A DNA stretch of 64,000 nt from Vesta saturnalis (taxonomy: Eukaryota > Arthropoda > Insecta > Coleoptera > Lampyridae): contig JARFJB010000821.1 of the NCBI GenBank assembly GCA_036346205.1, forward strand, positions 8,690,222-8,754,221, written 5' to 3'. Below, piece after piece: positions 11,308 to 22,229 of this stretch. The position numbers and the translations under genes were made by a program. The stretch's first letter is position 1. Each line of letters opens with the position of its first letter. Under the pieces are notes generated by a model. It had not been told where the DNA came from and made no database searches. It saw nothing but the letters and a program-made list of their open reading frames with translations.

Positions 11308-11939
11308 AAGTCTATCTGTATTTGGGAAACGGAGCCACTTGAAGTCAATGCACTTTGATGGGGGGTGTGACCTTACAAAATAAACTTCCTTGATGACCTT
11401 GAAATATGCTTAGCATAGACAACAATCTTTATGATACCCCTTGAGAACACCTCAGGGCTTGAGACAGAGGTCAATGAATTAATTGATAGGGGCGTGATCT
11501 TGAAAATTTAATGAACGTTGAATTTCCTATCAAAATTTGATTTAGAGTCGACCTTGGTTTCTTGGTGGAAGAGCATCCTCCTATATACCCTCAATTGAAC
11601 CCTGAACATGTGACCTTGACAAAACGAGAAGGTTGATCACGTAATTTTGAAATCCTAAGAAGACCTTGAAGCGGGGAGTGTGTACGTTAAGAACCTTGGC
11701 AATGAGAGCGACCTTGAAGCGAGGACCTTGAAGAGGACAATCTGTACGAGAGCGTGAATCACCTTGAAAACCAATCTAGTAACTTTTCTAATGCCTTTTT
11801 CAAATCTAGTTACTTCAATGACCTTGAGGAATATAGTTTGATGCAGGCAATGTGTATGTTGACCTTGATCTTTGAAAAAACCATGTACTTGGATGCTTCG
11901 ACCTTGAAGCGGGGTGCGCGCACGTGCACGGTGAGTTAG
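11308..11939 (-). repeat. right long terminal inverted repeat
   Basis: Right arm, complementary to 9513-10112. TGACCTTGA and close variants recur at about 11394, 11497, 11551, 11611, 11664, 11709, 11723, 11756, 11816, 11856 and 11899. This is a denser array than on the left, and some CGACCTTGAAGCG blocks are repeated locally. An outward plus-strand frame (11754-11939) shares the words LENQSSNF and FFKSSYFNDLEEY with the left arm's outward frame. Confidence 0.85.
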
Positions 11940-12037
11940 TACCCCCATAGTACATCTGCTTCCTTTGTCGCCGATGAAATGATTATGCAATATGGATATT
12001 GCGTTCTTAGGCTTGTATGTAGTGAACCGAGAAAATT

Positions 12038-12430
12038 TTATTATTGTAATAAACATGTTTCTAATCGCGATTGTTACCGCGAAAGAAATATAATTAAATT
12101 AATTTATTAATTATTAAATAATTACATTATTAAACTAGTGACGTTTCACAACAAGAATGTGCGCATAAAAATATTCAATGATTCGTTACACTACTTCAGT
12201 AAAGACGGACACCTGTCTCTACCCTACCATGTGTTTTTCTTTTTCTTTATAACCCTTACTCAAATATCAATTTCATACATTCCCATATTTCTTACATAAA
12301 ATACATAAAATAAAATATCACGTAAAACATTATCAAATCAGACTTATTATCAAGATATTAAAAACCCATTAATTATCTTTCCTTTCGCAATAACAATTGC
12401 GATTAGAGAAATGTTTATTACAATAATAAC
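12038..12430. mobile_element. hairpin MITE, about 60-bp inverted repeats
   Basis: TTATTGTAATAAACATGTTT and the following CTAATCGCGATTGTTACCGC (12041-12080) recur in reverse complement at 12388-12428, extending to about 60 bp per arm with a few mismatches. The interior of about 270 bp is AT-rich and non-coding, which is the form of a miniature inverted-repeat element. Confidence 0.7.
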
Positions 12431-12860
12431 ATTTACTCGGTCCGCTACCTACAGAACGCCCCTTTCAAAGCTCGACGATGTCGGTACGGGAACACTCGGA
12501 GAGTTTTCAACACCCTTCGCTTCTGACCTTGGTCCTGCGTTACCTTCCGCTACGAACTAGAGCCATTAGTACTAAAACAAAACCTATTTAGTAACCAGCT
12601 TAACTAGGCAAGTTAAACGTCTATTAGACAACATGCTCAATAAACAATTAGATAATATGACAACACTACATGCATAAAATAATATGAATAATAAGAATAA
12701 GAAGAAAAAATAAATAAAAAATGGATATATACAACTAGGCTTATTTTTGTCTGCGCAAGATGCCTAGAGCACAGCCGTAGATAGTGCTAGGATTCGGGCC
12801 TATGATAAAACTTCAGGTTAGTAATGTTATAATTCCCCTTTATAGAATCCATCTGTTTAT
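12431..12860. other. non-coding
   Basis: No coding similarity. It is downstream of the gypsy remnant's coding end and could hold residual LTR sequence, but I see no paired LTR. Confidence 0.45.
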
Positions 12861-13760
12861 CTAACAACGGTATACGTTTGGGTAGAGTTTAGCTATTATA
12901 CTAAAGGGGCTGGAATATAGGGGGAGAAACTTTGATATTTGTTTCAAGGAGGCGTCCGAAATATTACTTTCCTTAAGTAAAACGTAGTAGTCGATACACA
13001 GTCGGTCACTTTGGTGTTTGAAACCGCGACAGCTCAAAATTAGCATATGGTATTTCTTCAAACCGAAAATAATAGCCAACAATTCCTTTTTTGTGACCGT
13101 ATAGAGTAATTCTGATCCGTGAAGGACTCGACTTTCAAACCTGATAATCTGATTGTTCACTTTCTACGATACGTTGGTACAATTCAACCCCGACGGCCAA
13201 CTAGGAAATATCTGACTGTAAGTAGAAGGGTTTCGAAAAATATGGATGGATAGGATTACGGCATTAAAAAATAACCTTTTGGTTTGTTCAAATATTTGCT
13301 GTTCCGTCTTTCCCCAATGCCATTGAACTTTTTTCTGGAGTAGCCTCAACAAAAGAACGATTAGGTAACTGTAATGTTGTACAAATCGGCGATAATAACT
13401 ACATAACCCAAGAAAGGCTCTCAACTGTGACATTTTCTAGTCTGGGGAAGTGTAGTATTCACAATTTCTCGGGATCAGATTTAACGTCCCTAGTAGTTAT
13501 AATATGTCCCAAAAATTTTACCTCGGGAAATAAAAAAATCTGTTTTTCCAATATTTATATGGTCATATTGGCCTCCTTAAATGAACAAAGAGTTTCCTAA
13601 GATGTATATAATCACAAAACAATTCATATACAACCAAAAGATCATCAACGTAATTGCATACAAACTGGCGTAGTTTCTGAAACCGCCATATCATGATTAA
13701 TTGGAGAATACGTCCTCAAGTGCAAATTATAATTCTTTGCTATAAGTATGTTTTATGGTT
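12861..13760 (-). pseudogene. Ty3/gypsy-type pol remnant (reverse transcriptase and RNase H)
   Basis: On the minus strand the order is an RT active site NYVDDLLVV (YVDD at 13652-13641), a NIGKTDFFISRGKIFG-like block, and LRAFLGLCSYYRRFVQHYSYL (from 13424), the conserved RT/connection region of Ty3/gypsy and retroviral pol. The region with VQWHWGKTEQQIFEQTK follows, then RNase H motifs including SELLYTVTKKELLAIIFGLK (near 13110-13045) and FKHQSDR. Stops or frameshifts separate these pieces (for example near 13570, 13440 and 13163). Protease, integrase and LTRs were not recognised. Frames at 13790-14044 continue upstream on the same strand, but I could not match them to RT. Confidence 0.85.
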
Positions 13761-14060
13761 TATTAAGTAATGTTAACCCACCTGTGGCGCTAGAAACGGC
13801 AAATGGATGAATCGAGCCTTAGCCATAATACCAGTTTAAAGCCTGCTGAAAATAAGACTTTTTTAATCGAACAAACCAGAACATAAGAGGAAATTTGTTC
13901 AAAGAGACTCTGATAGAAAGATAAAACCAAAGCAATTGGTTGATACGAAGCCAACGTTTTAGGCGTATACCTATTATAACAAAATATACTGAAGGCATGT
14001 TCAAATAAGTGTTTCAAAGACTGATGGTCAGCGATATCCTTCACTTAGTTTTTAAACCTT

Positions 14061-14768
<708 letters not shown>

Positions 14769-14962
14769 TAATAAAATTACAATTACATTATTATCACACA
14801 TAATATTTCAATAAGTTTTAATACCAACAAAAATATCAATTTTTATGAGAATTTAATATTTGTATCACAGTAGACCATGAAACAGTATCAAAAAACATTA
14901 GCGCTCATATTAAAAAGGAGCAAGGACTAACCGCCTTAACCAATGGTTCAACCAGCCACTTG

Positions 14963-15996
14963 TCATTTGCTCTCAGCCTTCCCGGTTTTCACCTGTTTTA
15001 CCAGTCTCGTCTTACAAAAAATGATTTTATGGCAACGGCGCTCAAAAATTAACTTAAAAAATATATATTTGACCACTACACAAATAAGCTCGTCTGATAA
15101 GTTCATTACGTTCACAATCATATCAGGGGTTATACCAATAATAGTTTCATTAACTAAATCTTGAAGTTCCTGTTCAATTTCAAAATTACACTCATAGACA
15201 TAAGTTTTTAAATAGCCCCACAAATAAAAAAGTACAAAGGGATTGAGTCTTGAGATGAACCTATCCGGAAATTATTCACTCAGGTATTGTTGCACTTCCC
15301 CAGCATTATGGGCCAGCGCTCGGTCTTGTTGAAACCATTTCTAATTAATGGTTTCAAGAGGAAGGCTGTATAAGTTTTTCTTCTAAATCACTTTGTACCA
15401 AATTTAGGTAACGATCGGATGTTAACCAGTCATAATAAATAAATGGTCTTGATATATGTGTCCCCAAATCCAAATCAATGTCAATATCTGGATCCCTTTT
15501 TTTTGTCCCGGGTTTTCTTGCAACCAATAAAGGGTTAAAAATTCCATTATTCGTCACCATGCTTTCATGCGACCATAATACCTTAAAAGGTACGTTAATA
15601 TCTTCTTGACATTGCCTAGTACACCATTCATAAAATGTCAAACATCGGCCATCATCACCTTGTCTAAGACCTTGACAAACTCGAAATCTAAATGGCTAGT
15701 ACTTGGTTTTTTAAAAACAAAATTAGCAAAGAGCAACCGATCTCACTACTTCTCTATTTATATTAATTTTTTGTGTTGATCTGGTAGGATTTCAACAACA
15801 ACTGACGGGAGTACAGTTAATTGCCTTTCCTCATTTAACGTCTTATTTCTGGTTGTTACAGGTTTTTTAAATGCATCATATTCCTTAAAATTACGAAAGA
15901 CTCTTCTGAATTTAGTATAGCCAGACTGGTTTCTCTCAGGATACTTATTTTCATACATGTTTGCAGCAGCAATACAATTTCTCTAACAAAATATAA
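14963..15996 (-). pseudogene. mariner-type transposase with DUF4817-like N-terminus, decayed
   Basis: Read from 15996 down: an N-terminal helix-turn-helix block RNCIAAANMYENKYPERNQS then FRRVFRNFKEYDAF (DUF4817-like), a spacer, LTFYEWCTRQCQ-like sequence, and VLWSHESMVTNNGIFN, where the first catalytic Asp of the usual DES/DEA is His. Then come DRYLNLVQSDLEE, KWFQQDRALAHNAGEVQQYL (second catalytic Asp kept in QQD) and FYLWGYLKTYVYE near the C-terminus. The segment expected to hold the third acidic residue, before LWGY, is altered. Stops and frame changes occur near 15354, 15650 and 15758. Terminal repeats were not located. Confidence 0.85.
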
Positions 15997-16240
15997 CACG
16001 CCACCATTCACAGCTTTTCCTCGTTTGAAAAAAAACTTCGTTCCATTATGAAAATATTTACTCTAACTATACCATACTAAATTACTAAAAAACTAAATTA
16101 CAAATAACATTTAATATTCAAAACTACTAATATTAAACAATAAATAACAAGTATGAGAAAATACTATTAAACGAGTTAAAAAACGAACGTAATTTTAAAG
16201 ACCTTTATTCTGGTTTGTCCAGTAAAATTTTTTTTAATGG

Positions 16241-16248
16241 TATATATG

Positions 16249-16326
<78 letters not shown>
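16241..16326. repeat. (TA)n microsatellite at mariner left end
   Basis: TA-rich tract running directly into the GGGTGTCCGAAAAGAACTGA terminus of the next element. Confidence 0.95.
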
Positions 16327-16330
<4 letters not shown>

Positions 16331-17852
16331 GTCCGAAAAGAACTGAATATTCTATATATCTCGGTAAGTATTTTTACCAAAAAATGTCCGAAATAAAAGT
16401 TGTATAGTATTTCGTTTTTCATTAAGAATTTAAGATATTTAGTTTGTGATTTCTTAAAAAACAAAGGCGAATATCACCAAAATTTCTTAAATAAGGTAAC
16501 CCTATATCGTACTCATTTGATAGAGATGTTTTTTCTTTTTTCAATAAGTTTTACTGAACTAGTTTACGCAATCTACAATGTTAACATAATACATGAACTA
16601 ATCTGAAATAACTCGAAGAAATTTTTCGTTAAGTTAATATTAATTTGGACATAACAAAAAAGGGAAACTACAATAAATATTCAAATTGAGCACCGTCCAC
16701 AGCCTGACAGTGTTAATAATTCTACGTTGAAGTTCATCAATCGCATTTGAAACAGCTTCAGGTGCAATGGCCCTAATCTGTGTACAAATGCGATTTTTAA
16801 GCTCTCAATGTCTCTCAGCCTGTTCACGTAAACGTTACTTTTAAGGTCCTCCCAAAGGAAGAAATCCAGCGGCCTTAAAACTGGTGACCGAGCTGCCCGT
16901 TCTACTGGACCTCTTCTGCCTATCCAACGATTTGGAAAATTATCATTAAGGTACTGGCGGACATTAATCCCAAAATGTGGAAGGGGTCCGGTCTTGCTGG
17001 AATCCTATTCTGTCGTGGAGTATATCTGGATCGTCTTCATTTGGGTATAAACAGCTATCGTGTGTTTTGCTTATTAACTGTGCGTTTTAAGCAAAACGTT
17101 GTCTCGTCAGTTAACAGAATATTTTTGTGAAAATTTGCATTGTCTTTAAGTTGGTGGGCTATTTCTCCACAAAATTATAGTAATCTGCAAATAACTCCTG
17201 AACTACACACGCTTTGCATGGGTGCCACTTTTACTTTTTGGGGCACTGTCTACAGTGGAATTACTTGTATAACAATCACGCGCAACTTGTCTAACGGAAA
17301 CATGTGGATTTTCCACGACGGCCAACCTTTTCACTTCCCTCATTATTTACAGCTGTAGCTCTACCCGTTTTTGGTAAACCTTTAACGCTGCCCGTATCTT
17401 GAAATATGTGCCAAATTTTACTTACAAACAAATTGACTTCTATCTGCGTCCTCCTTCTTTCTGCATATCTCAGCATCATTACAACCAATGTAAATAAGTA
17501 ACTTTTTACTTACGCGTACTACCTTGACAGTTCTAAGGCGTAATCAATTATTTCGACAATTAAAAGCAATCATAGCCGTCTATATTAATGACTATTAAAA
17601 TAAACTTAACATCACTCTACCATTGCTTTTCCGCTTTTTTCTCAAAAACTAGTTTAACAAAAGTATTAAAGATTTATATCATTGAAGAGAGAAAAAACAT
17701 CTCTATCAAATGAGTTCAATATAGGGATACCTTGTCATTTAAAAAAAATGTAGTGATATTCGACGCTCCTTTGCTTTTTTAAGAAACCATTAACTAAATA
17801 TCTTCCTGTAATGAAGAACTAAATACTAGACAACTTTTATTTCAGACACTCA
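16327..17852. mobile_element. mariner element with inverted repeats of about 200 bp
   Basis: The left end begins GGGTGTCCGAAAAG and continues through CGAAATAAAAGTTGTATAGT to about 16570. The right end (about 17638-17852) is its imperfect reverse complement, including CTCATTTGATAGAGATGTTT and GAAATAAAAGTTGT. The right arm lacks the outermost 50-60 bases found on the left, and (TA)n follows instead. The transposase remnant is on the minus strand between the arms. Placement in TA dinucleotides suits Tc1/mariner targets. Confidence 0.85.
16680..17490 (-). pseudogene. mariner-type transposase remnant
   Basis: Minus strand, inside the 16327-17852 element. The N-terminal part has MVVMMLRYAERRRTQIEVN then DTGSVKGLPKTGR (17488-17360), related to the N-terminus of the transposase at 18293. 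A heavily damaged middle holds scattered similarity such as ADYYNFVEK, and a QDRIP-like remnant of the QQD block lies near 17000. The C-terminal part is recognisable from FPNRWIG (near 16940) to LKNRICTQIRAIAPEAVSNA and DELQRRIINTVRLW (16800-16690). Many stops are present. The C-terminal block is the usual end of these transposases. Confidence 0.8.
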
Positions 17853-17855
17853 ATA

Positions 17856-17914
<59 letters not shown>
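17853..17914. repeat. (TA)n tract joining two mariner elements
   Basis: About 60 bases of TA lying directly between the truncated right arm of one mariner and the truncated left arm of the next. Confidence 0.97.
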
Positions 17915-17918
<4 letters not shown>

Positions 17919-19486
17919 CGTTAATATTCATTTTAGGAAATTATGTTCAATACAAAAGTTTGTTATGAAATAATTATCTACATTTGAGAATACTTGAATT
18001 ATTTTTTCTTCAATTGTTTTTAAGTTACGTCATCGAAATTTTTTGAAATGACAACCTATATTTCTGATTATTGATTTCAATAGTACATTCTATTCTCTTT
18101 TCAACGGTATACAATTTTCAATATGTTACATTTGAAAAAATTGAGAAAAAGTGCCTTAATGTTCAAATATTAAAGATAGACAAAAGCGAGGCGATAAACA
18201 AACTCGAGCGAGGTAACTTTATCAGTGGTTATTGTTTATGTCAAATAGTTGACATATTTCAATTGTGCAACTTGTTGCTGTTAATATTAGCAATGGCGAG
18301 TTTAAGTGAACGTGAAAGAATTGAAATACTTATGATGCTGGGTTATGGAAATAGACGCAGAAGTTTACAATACGGTTGTAATTTATTTATTGACACGCAT
18401 CCAAACAGAAATCCAATTTCTAAATCCGTTGTTGGTAAAACCTTAAAACGCTTTGAACAAACCGGTAGTGTTAAAGATTTGCCAAGGAGTGGTAGACCTA
18501 GAACAGCGAAAAGCGATGATAAAAACTGAATGTTCTATTGGCCGTATCTGAAGATTCCTGAAGCTACCTTTTGTCTTACCGGTGAAGTAAACAGACATAA
18601 TTGGAGATATTGGTCATCGGAAAATCCTTTTTGGTTTATGGAGCACCATACGCTTGTTAATGTTTGGGTTGGCATTCTAGGGGTCATATTATCGGTCCCT
18701 TTTTCATCAATGGCAATTTAACTTCGGCTCTGTATTTGCAGTTATTGCAAAATGAAATTATACCTGCTTATGCTATGCTGTATCCAGATGAAAACAATGA
18801 ACACCTTCCCAATAACAGTATCTGGTTTCAGCAAGATGGCGCCCCACCACATTATGGTGTAAATGTTCGTCAATATTTGGATAACGTCTTTCCAAACAGA
18901 TGGATTGGGAGACGAGGAAGTATTGAATGGCCAGCTCGTTCGCCTGATTTAAGCCCTTTAGATTTTTTTCTTTGGGGATACGGAAATTTCCCCGAGAATT
19001 TTCACAAAATTCTATTCAGGGTTTTGGAAATCGATTGAGTCATTGTCAAATTAGAAATGGAGAACAATTTGAACACTTACATTAATTTAGTTAGTTATTA
19101 ATTTGTTCTTAATGATAAGATTGTGACTGATAAGTTTATTGCAAATAAATGAGTCTAGTTACCAAGTTAATTAATTCTGCTAATTTAATGGATCTTTAAT
19201 ATTTGAACATTAAGGCACTTTTTCTCGATTTTTTCAAATGTAACATATTGAAAATTGTATACCGTTGAAAAGAGAATAGAATGTACTATCGAAATCAATA
19301 ATCAGAATTATAGGTTGTCATTTCAAAAAAATATCGATGACGTCGTAACAATTGAAGAAAAAATAATTCAAGTATTCTCAAATGTAGATAATAATTTCAT
19401 AACAAACTTTTGTATTGAACATAATTTCCTAAAATGAATATTAACGACAATAAATCGCCGTCTCCATACTTTTAACTAACCCTGTA
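17915..19486. mobile_element. mariner element with inverted repeats of about 270-300 bp
   Basis: Left arm 17915-18178 is the reverse complement of 19187-19453 with few mismatches, for example TCGTTAATATTCATTTTAGG at 17917 against its complement near 19450. The right arm continues about 33 bases further, through TCGCCGTCTCC, to the terminus AACCCTGTATATATA. These bases are absent on the left, where (TA)n takes their place. The transposase remnant is on the plus strand. Confidence 0.88.
18293..19037 (+). pseudogene. mariner-type transposase with internal deletion
   Basis: The likely start is ATG 18293 (MASLSERERIEILMMLGYG), followed by a DUF4817-type region NRNPISKSVVGKTLKRFEQT and SVKDLPRSGRPRTAKSDDKN with TGA at 18527. 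Reading resumes at PEATFCLTGEVNRHNWRYW, so most of the second helix-turn-helix and the residues before it are missing, and the first catalytic Asp (expected in DEATF) is replaced by Pro. The rest is well kept after a frame change near 18680: HIIGPFFINGNL, SIWFQQDGAPPHYGVNVRQY (second Asp), WPARSPDLSPLDFFLWGY (third acidic position). The C-terminus diverges after LWGY and ends at 19035-19037. Confidence 0.88.
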
Positions 19487-19493
19487 TATATAC

Positions 19494-20360
19494 AGCGCAT
19501 GTCTTACGTGAAACTAAGAAAAACAGTACCTGTAAACACGGGTCCAAAAACGCTTTTCAGGGAGCTAGAGCCCTTTGAAAATGGGTTTCAAATACTGGTT
19601 TTCGGTTTATAACTCCGAAACGACTCCAGCTATAGCAACGAATGTTGGGACATAAATTTCTGTCATTAAAGCCAATTATTTAAAACCACGGAGAGCAAAG
19701 TTAACTTTAGCCAAGGGCGTACGTAGCAGGGGGAGTCATTGGGTAATTTTTTCTCCATATTTCTAACACTGCGATTTTTTACTACTTTGACACCAGATTA
19801 TGATTCACCCATACCTATTACATAAAAAAGGTACTCTTAGTAAGAGTCGCTAAATATCACCATTTCTTCAGAAATGGACAAAAACAAATTAAGACAGGGT
19901 TAACAATGTGGTCAAGTCAATGAGCAAATATTATCAAGTAACTGTAAGTTAGTATTAATTTAAATAAGGTACAAGCGAGTTACTGTTTGGTTGATGATGC
20001 ATTTCAAAATGCTTGTCCCATTTTGTCTTAGACTTGAATCAATTGTTTACTATGTCTTAATTTATTTTTTTGTCCATTTCTGAAGAAACAGTGATATTTA
20101 GCAACTTTTACATATATTTTTTATGTAATAGGTATGGGTGAATCATAATCTGGTGTCAAAATAGCAAAAAATTGAAGTTTTACAAAAATGGGGACCAATT
20201 TAACCAATTAATCACCTGGTACGCACTGAGCTATAAACCGAAAATCAGTTTTTGGAAGCCATCTTCGAAGGGCTCTAGCTCCCTGAAGAAGCGTTTTTGG
20301 ACCCGTATTGGCACCAACTTTTTTCTTATTCTTACGTAAGGTATGCGCTCTCAAGTTTTT
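19494..20360. mobile_element. foldback (near-palindromic) element
   Basis: The left half (19494 to about 19925) and right half (about 20028-20360) are reverse complements over almost their whole length, leaving a central loop of about 100 bases. Matching words include GGGTCCAAAAACGCTTTTCA with GGGAGCTAGAGCCCT on the left and AGGGCTCTAGCTCCC with AAGCGTTTTTGGACCC on the right. GATTATGATTCACCCATACC also pairs with GGTATGGGTGAATCATAATC. No coding capacity is visible. The right end abuts Penelope coding sequence at 20360-20362, which is cut there. Confidence 0.9.
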
Positions 20361-20361
20361 G

Positions 20362-21530
20362 CCGTGAATTTGTGAACCTGATCCTCTTGTGTCTGGCGTT
20401 AAGATGATCTAGGAATGTTATCATTTTTTTCGTTCCATGCGTCCATATAACAAATGTCTCCTCGACGACGTACCGTAACCAAAGTTTTGGTTTCTCCGGC
20501 GCTGATTTTATGCGTTGGTCTCAAAGTCTTGCATGAATATATCCGCAACTACTGACCACAGTAGTGATACCATCGGTGCTCCTTCCGTTTGTTTGTACCG
20601 TTGATCCCCGTAGATGAAGTAGGTATTGTTGAGGCAATATCCCACCAGACTTAATATGTCGTTTGTTGGTTGACATTTTTGTTGGATGACCTCCAGTGCT
20701 TCTTTGGTAGGGATACTCGTAACTAAGCATCGAAGCTTACTAGTAGATCCCCGGTTTACACAGTATATACCTTCAGTACTCCATGAAATCGTAGACATTC
20801 TTTATTTTGGATTCCGTTTCCGTTGTATGTGATTGGAGCTGATTTGCTGGTATTTCGCTTATTCTTGTAGTGGTGGTCCACTGGAACTGACAATAGGTTG
20901 AAGTGGTACTCCTTACGATAGTCCGTAAAACTTTAGACCATTTGATGACATCTGTCTCGGAATTATTTGCTGTTGAAGCTCCTCTCTGCCATTCTGCTAT
21001 ATTTGATTTTCCTCCCTGCCATCTTTTCTAGGTACGTTGTCGGATTTGACGATATTGGCGTATATGCTTTGTCTGTTAATAGGCCTTTATTTTGTCGTCA
21101 TATTCAGTCTTATCCATTATTACGGTGGCATTTTCTTTATCGGCCGGTAGTACCTTTACTTGGATGTTATTCTTCAGTTCACGTAATGCTCGTTACTCCG
21201 TTGTGTGAGGTTTAGTCTGGCCGGCTTTGCTATTCTGGTGACCCTCGTGATATCTTGGCGCCAGGGCGTAGTTCAATTCTTTTTTGAGTAGATTCTTTGT
21301 TGCTCCGGTGATCTGGTACGTTGAGCTGTTTTACACTATTCTCTCCATTTCCAGTGATTAGATGTTGTCCTTTTTGGGTATTGTAGAGCCTGCAGTCGTT
21401 GAAACTTCTTCAGTAGCTTGTTGGTGGCCCATACTTCATTCGTTTCTGCACGTGGCTGGGCTAGGCAGTCGATGGTTTCCCATGATGGTTGCAGCTTGGT
21501 GATGATTTCCATGTGCAGGCGGTGTAGTAC
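20362..21530 (-). pseudogene. Penelope-like element, reverse transcriptase part
   Basis: Read from about 21530 downward. The N-terminal region contains KKFQRLQALQYPKRTTSNHW (near 21430-21370), followed by a badly broken middle. RT blocks then appear: TSIPTKEALEVIQQK, LNNTYFIYGDQRYKQTEGAP (20640-20580), VVADIFMQDFE (near 20530), then RYVVEETFVIWTHGTKK and FLDHLNARHKRIRFT (20480-20375). In Penelope RTs the catalytic box is YVDD. Here an extra codon and acidic changes give YVVEE, so the active site is destroyed. Stops occur throughout. The coding similarity is cut at about 20362 by the foldback element. Confidence 0.85.
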
Positions 21531-22229
21531 GCACACCTATCATTACTTGCACACCAAGTATCATCACCATCCAGCACAATTACAATCAGTTATAAAAATG
21601 CTGGCAACGAGATCGAAGCGCCTAACAGACGGAAGCAACATCCGGCAATTAACAAATGTGACGAGGACCGCACTTCTAAAAGTTGGGTCCTCCAGGAAGA
21701 ACATAAAGATAGCAGGAAAACCATCAAAGGTAAAATCAGCCTATAGCAAAGACATGTTTACCATATGTGAGAGGTGTGACAGAGAAGATAGGAAAAATCC
21801 TGAAGAAACACGACATTGAGACCATTTTTGCCACCAACAAAAACGGAAAACATGCTCCAGAATCCGAAAACGAAAATTCCACTAGAGGAGTAAGGAGTGT
21901 ACGAAGTACCCTGTGGAGAGTATTCAAATAGGTACTTAGGATAAAATGACCAACGTATCAACGTACGCAGGGAAGAACATCGTAACACGGTACCGTATAA
22001 TCTGGGAACCTCTTCACTGGCCAAATATATGCAGAAGATAGCACCCAAAACAGACTTCGATGATGTCAAGGTGCTATCCAACATCCAAAATAAAACACAC
22101 CAGGTATTTCTCGAAGCCATTGAAATAGAGAGAAAACCGCCCAGCATAAACACATGGGACGATGCACAAATGATTCCAAACACATGCAAGCCTGAACTTT
22201 TTTATGTAAACTTTAACCTTTCAGTCTAA
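21531..22229 (+). pseudogene. Penelope-like element, C-terminal GIY-YIG endonuclease part
   Basis: Plus strand. It begins with THTYHYLHTKYHHHPAQ (from about 21529), the linker after the RT domain in Penelope-like elements, then ATRSKRLTDGSNIRQ and a Cys-containing stretch. The GIY-YIG endonuclease follows: GVYEVPC and NRYLG (about 21895-21930, the GIY and YIG boxes), RINVRREEHRN, KVLSNIQNKTHQVFLEAIEI and a C-terminal NTCKPELF. Stops are at about 21889 and 21931, with a frame change near 21815. It runs opposite to the RT piece, and the two abut near 21530. Confidence 0.85.

Larger units (their letters stand above)
9513..11939. mobile_element. 2.4-kb PolB element with long terminal inverted repeats (Polinton- or bidna-like, deleted)
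   Basis: Two arms of about 600 bp (9513-10112 and 11308-11939) are inverted copies of each other. They surround a broken protein-primed DNA polymerase B and a short intact ORF, both on the plus strand. Matches include the block with GTTACTAGATTGG (about 9675-9687), TTCAATTGAGGGTATATAG (about 9808-9826) and GTGGCTCCGTTTCCC (about 10079-10093), all found in reverse complement on the right. The outermost shared word is CTAACTCA/TGAGTTAG. PolB plus long inverted repeats is the signature of Polinton/Maverick elements and of bidnaviruses. At 2.4 kb this copy lacks integrase, capsid and other genes, so it would be a non-autonomous relic. No target-site duplication was clear. Confidence 0.75.

Noticed and set aside
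13790..14044. Upstream extension of the gypsy pol
   Set aside because: On the right strand, but I could not match either open frame to RT, protease or gag motifs, so it was left out of the pol call.
16327..19486. One composite mariner with four arms
   Set aside because: The two arm pairs differ in sequence and the two transposases have opposite strands and different sequences, so these are two elements.
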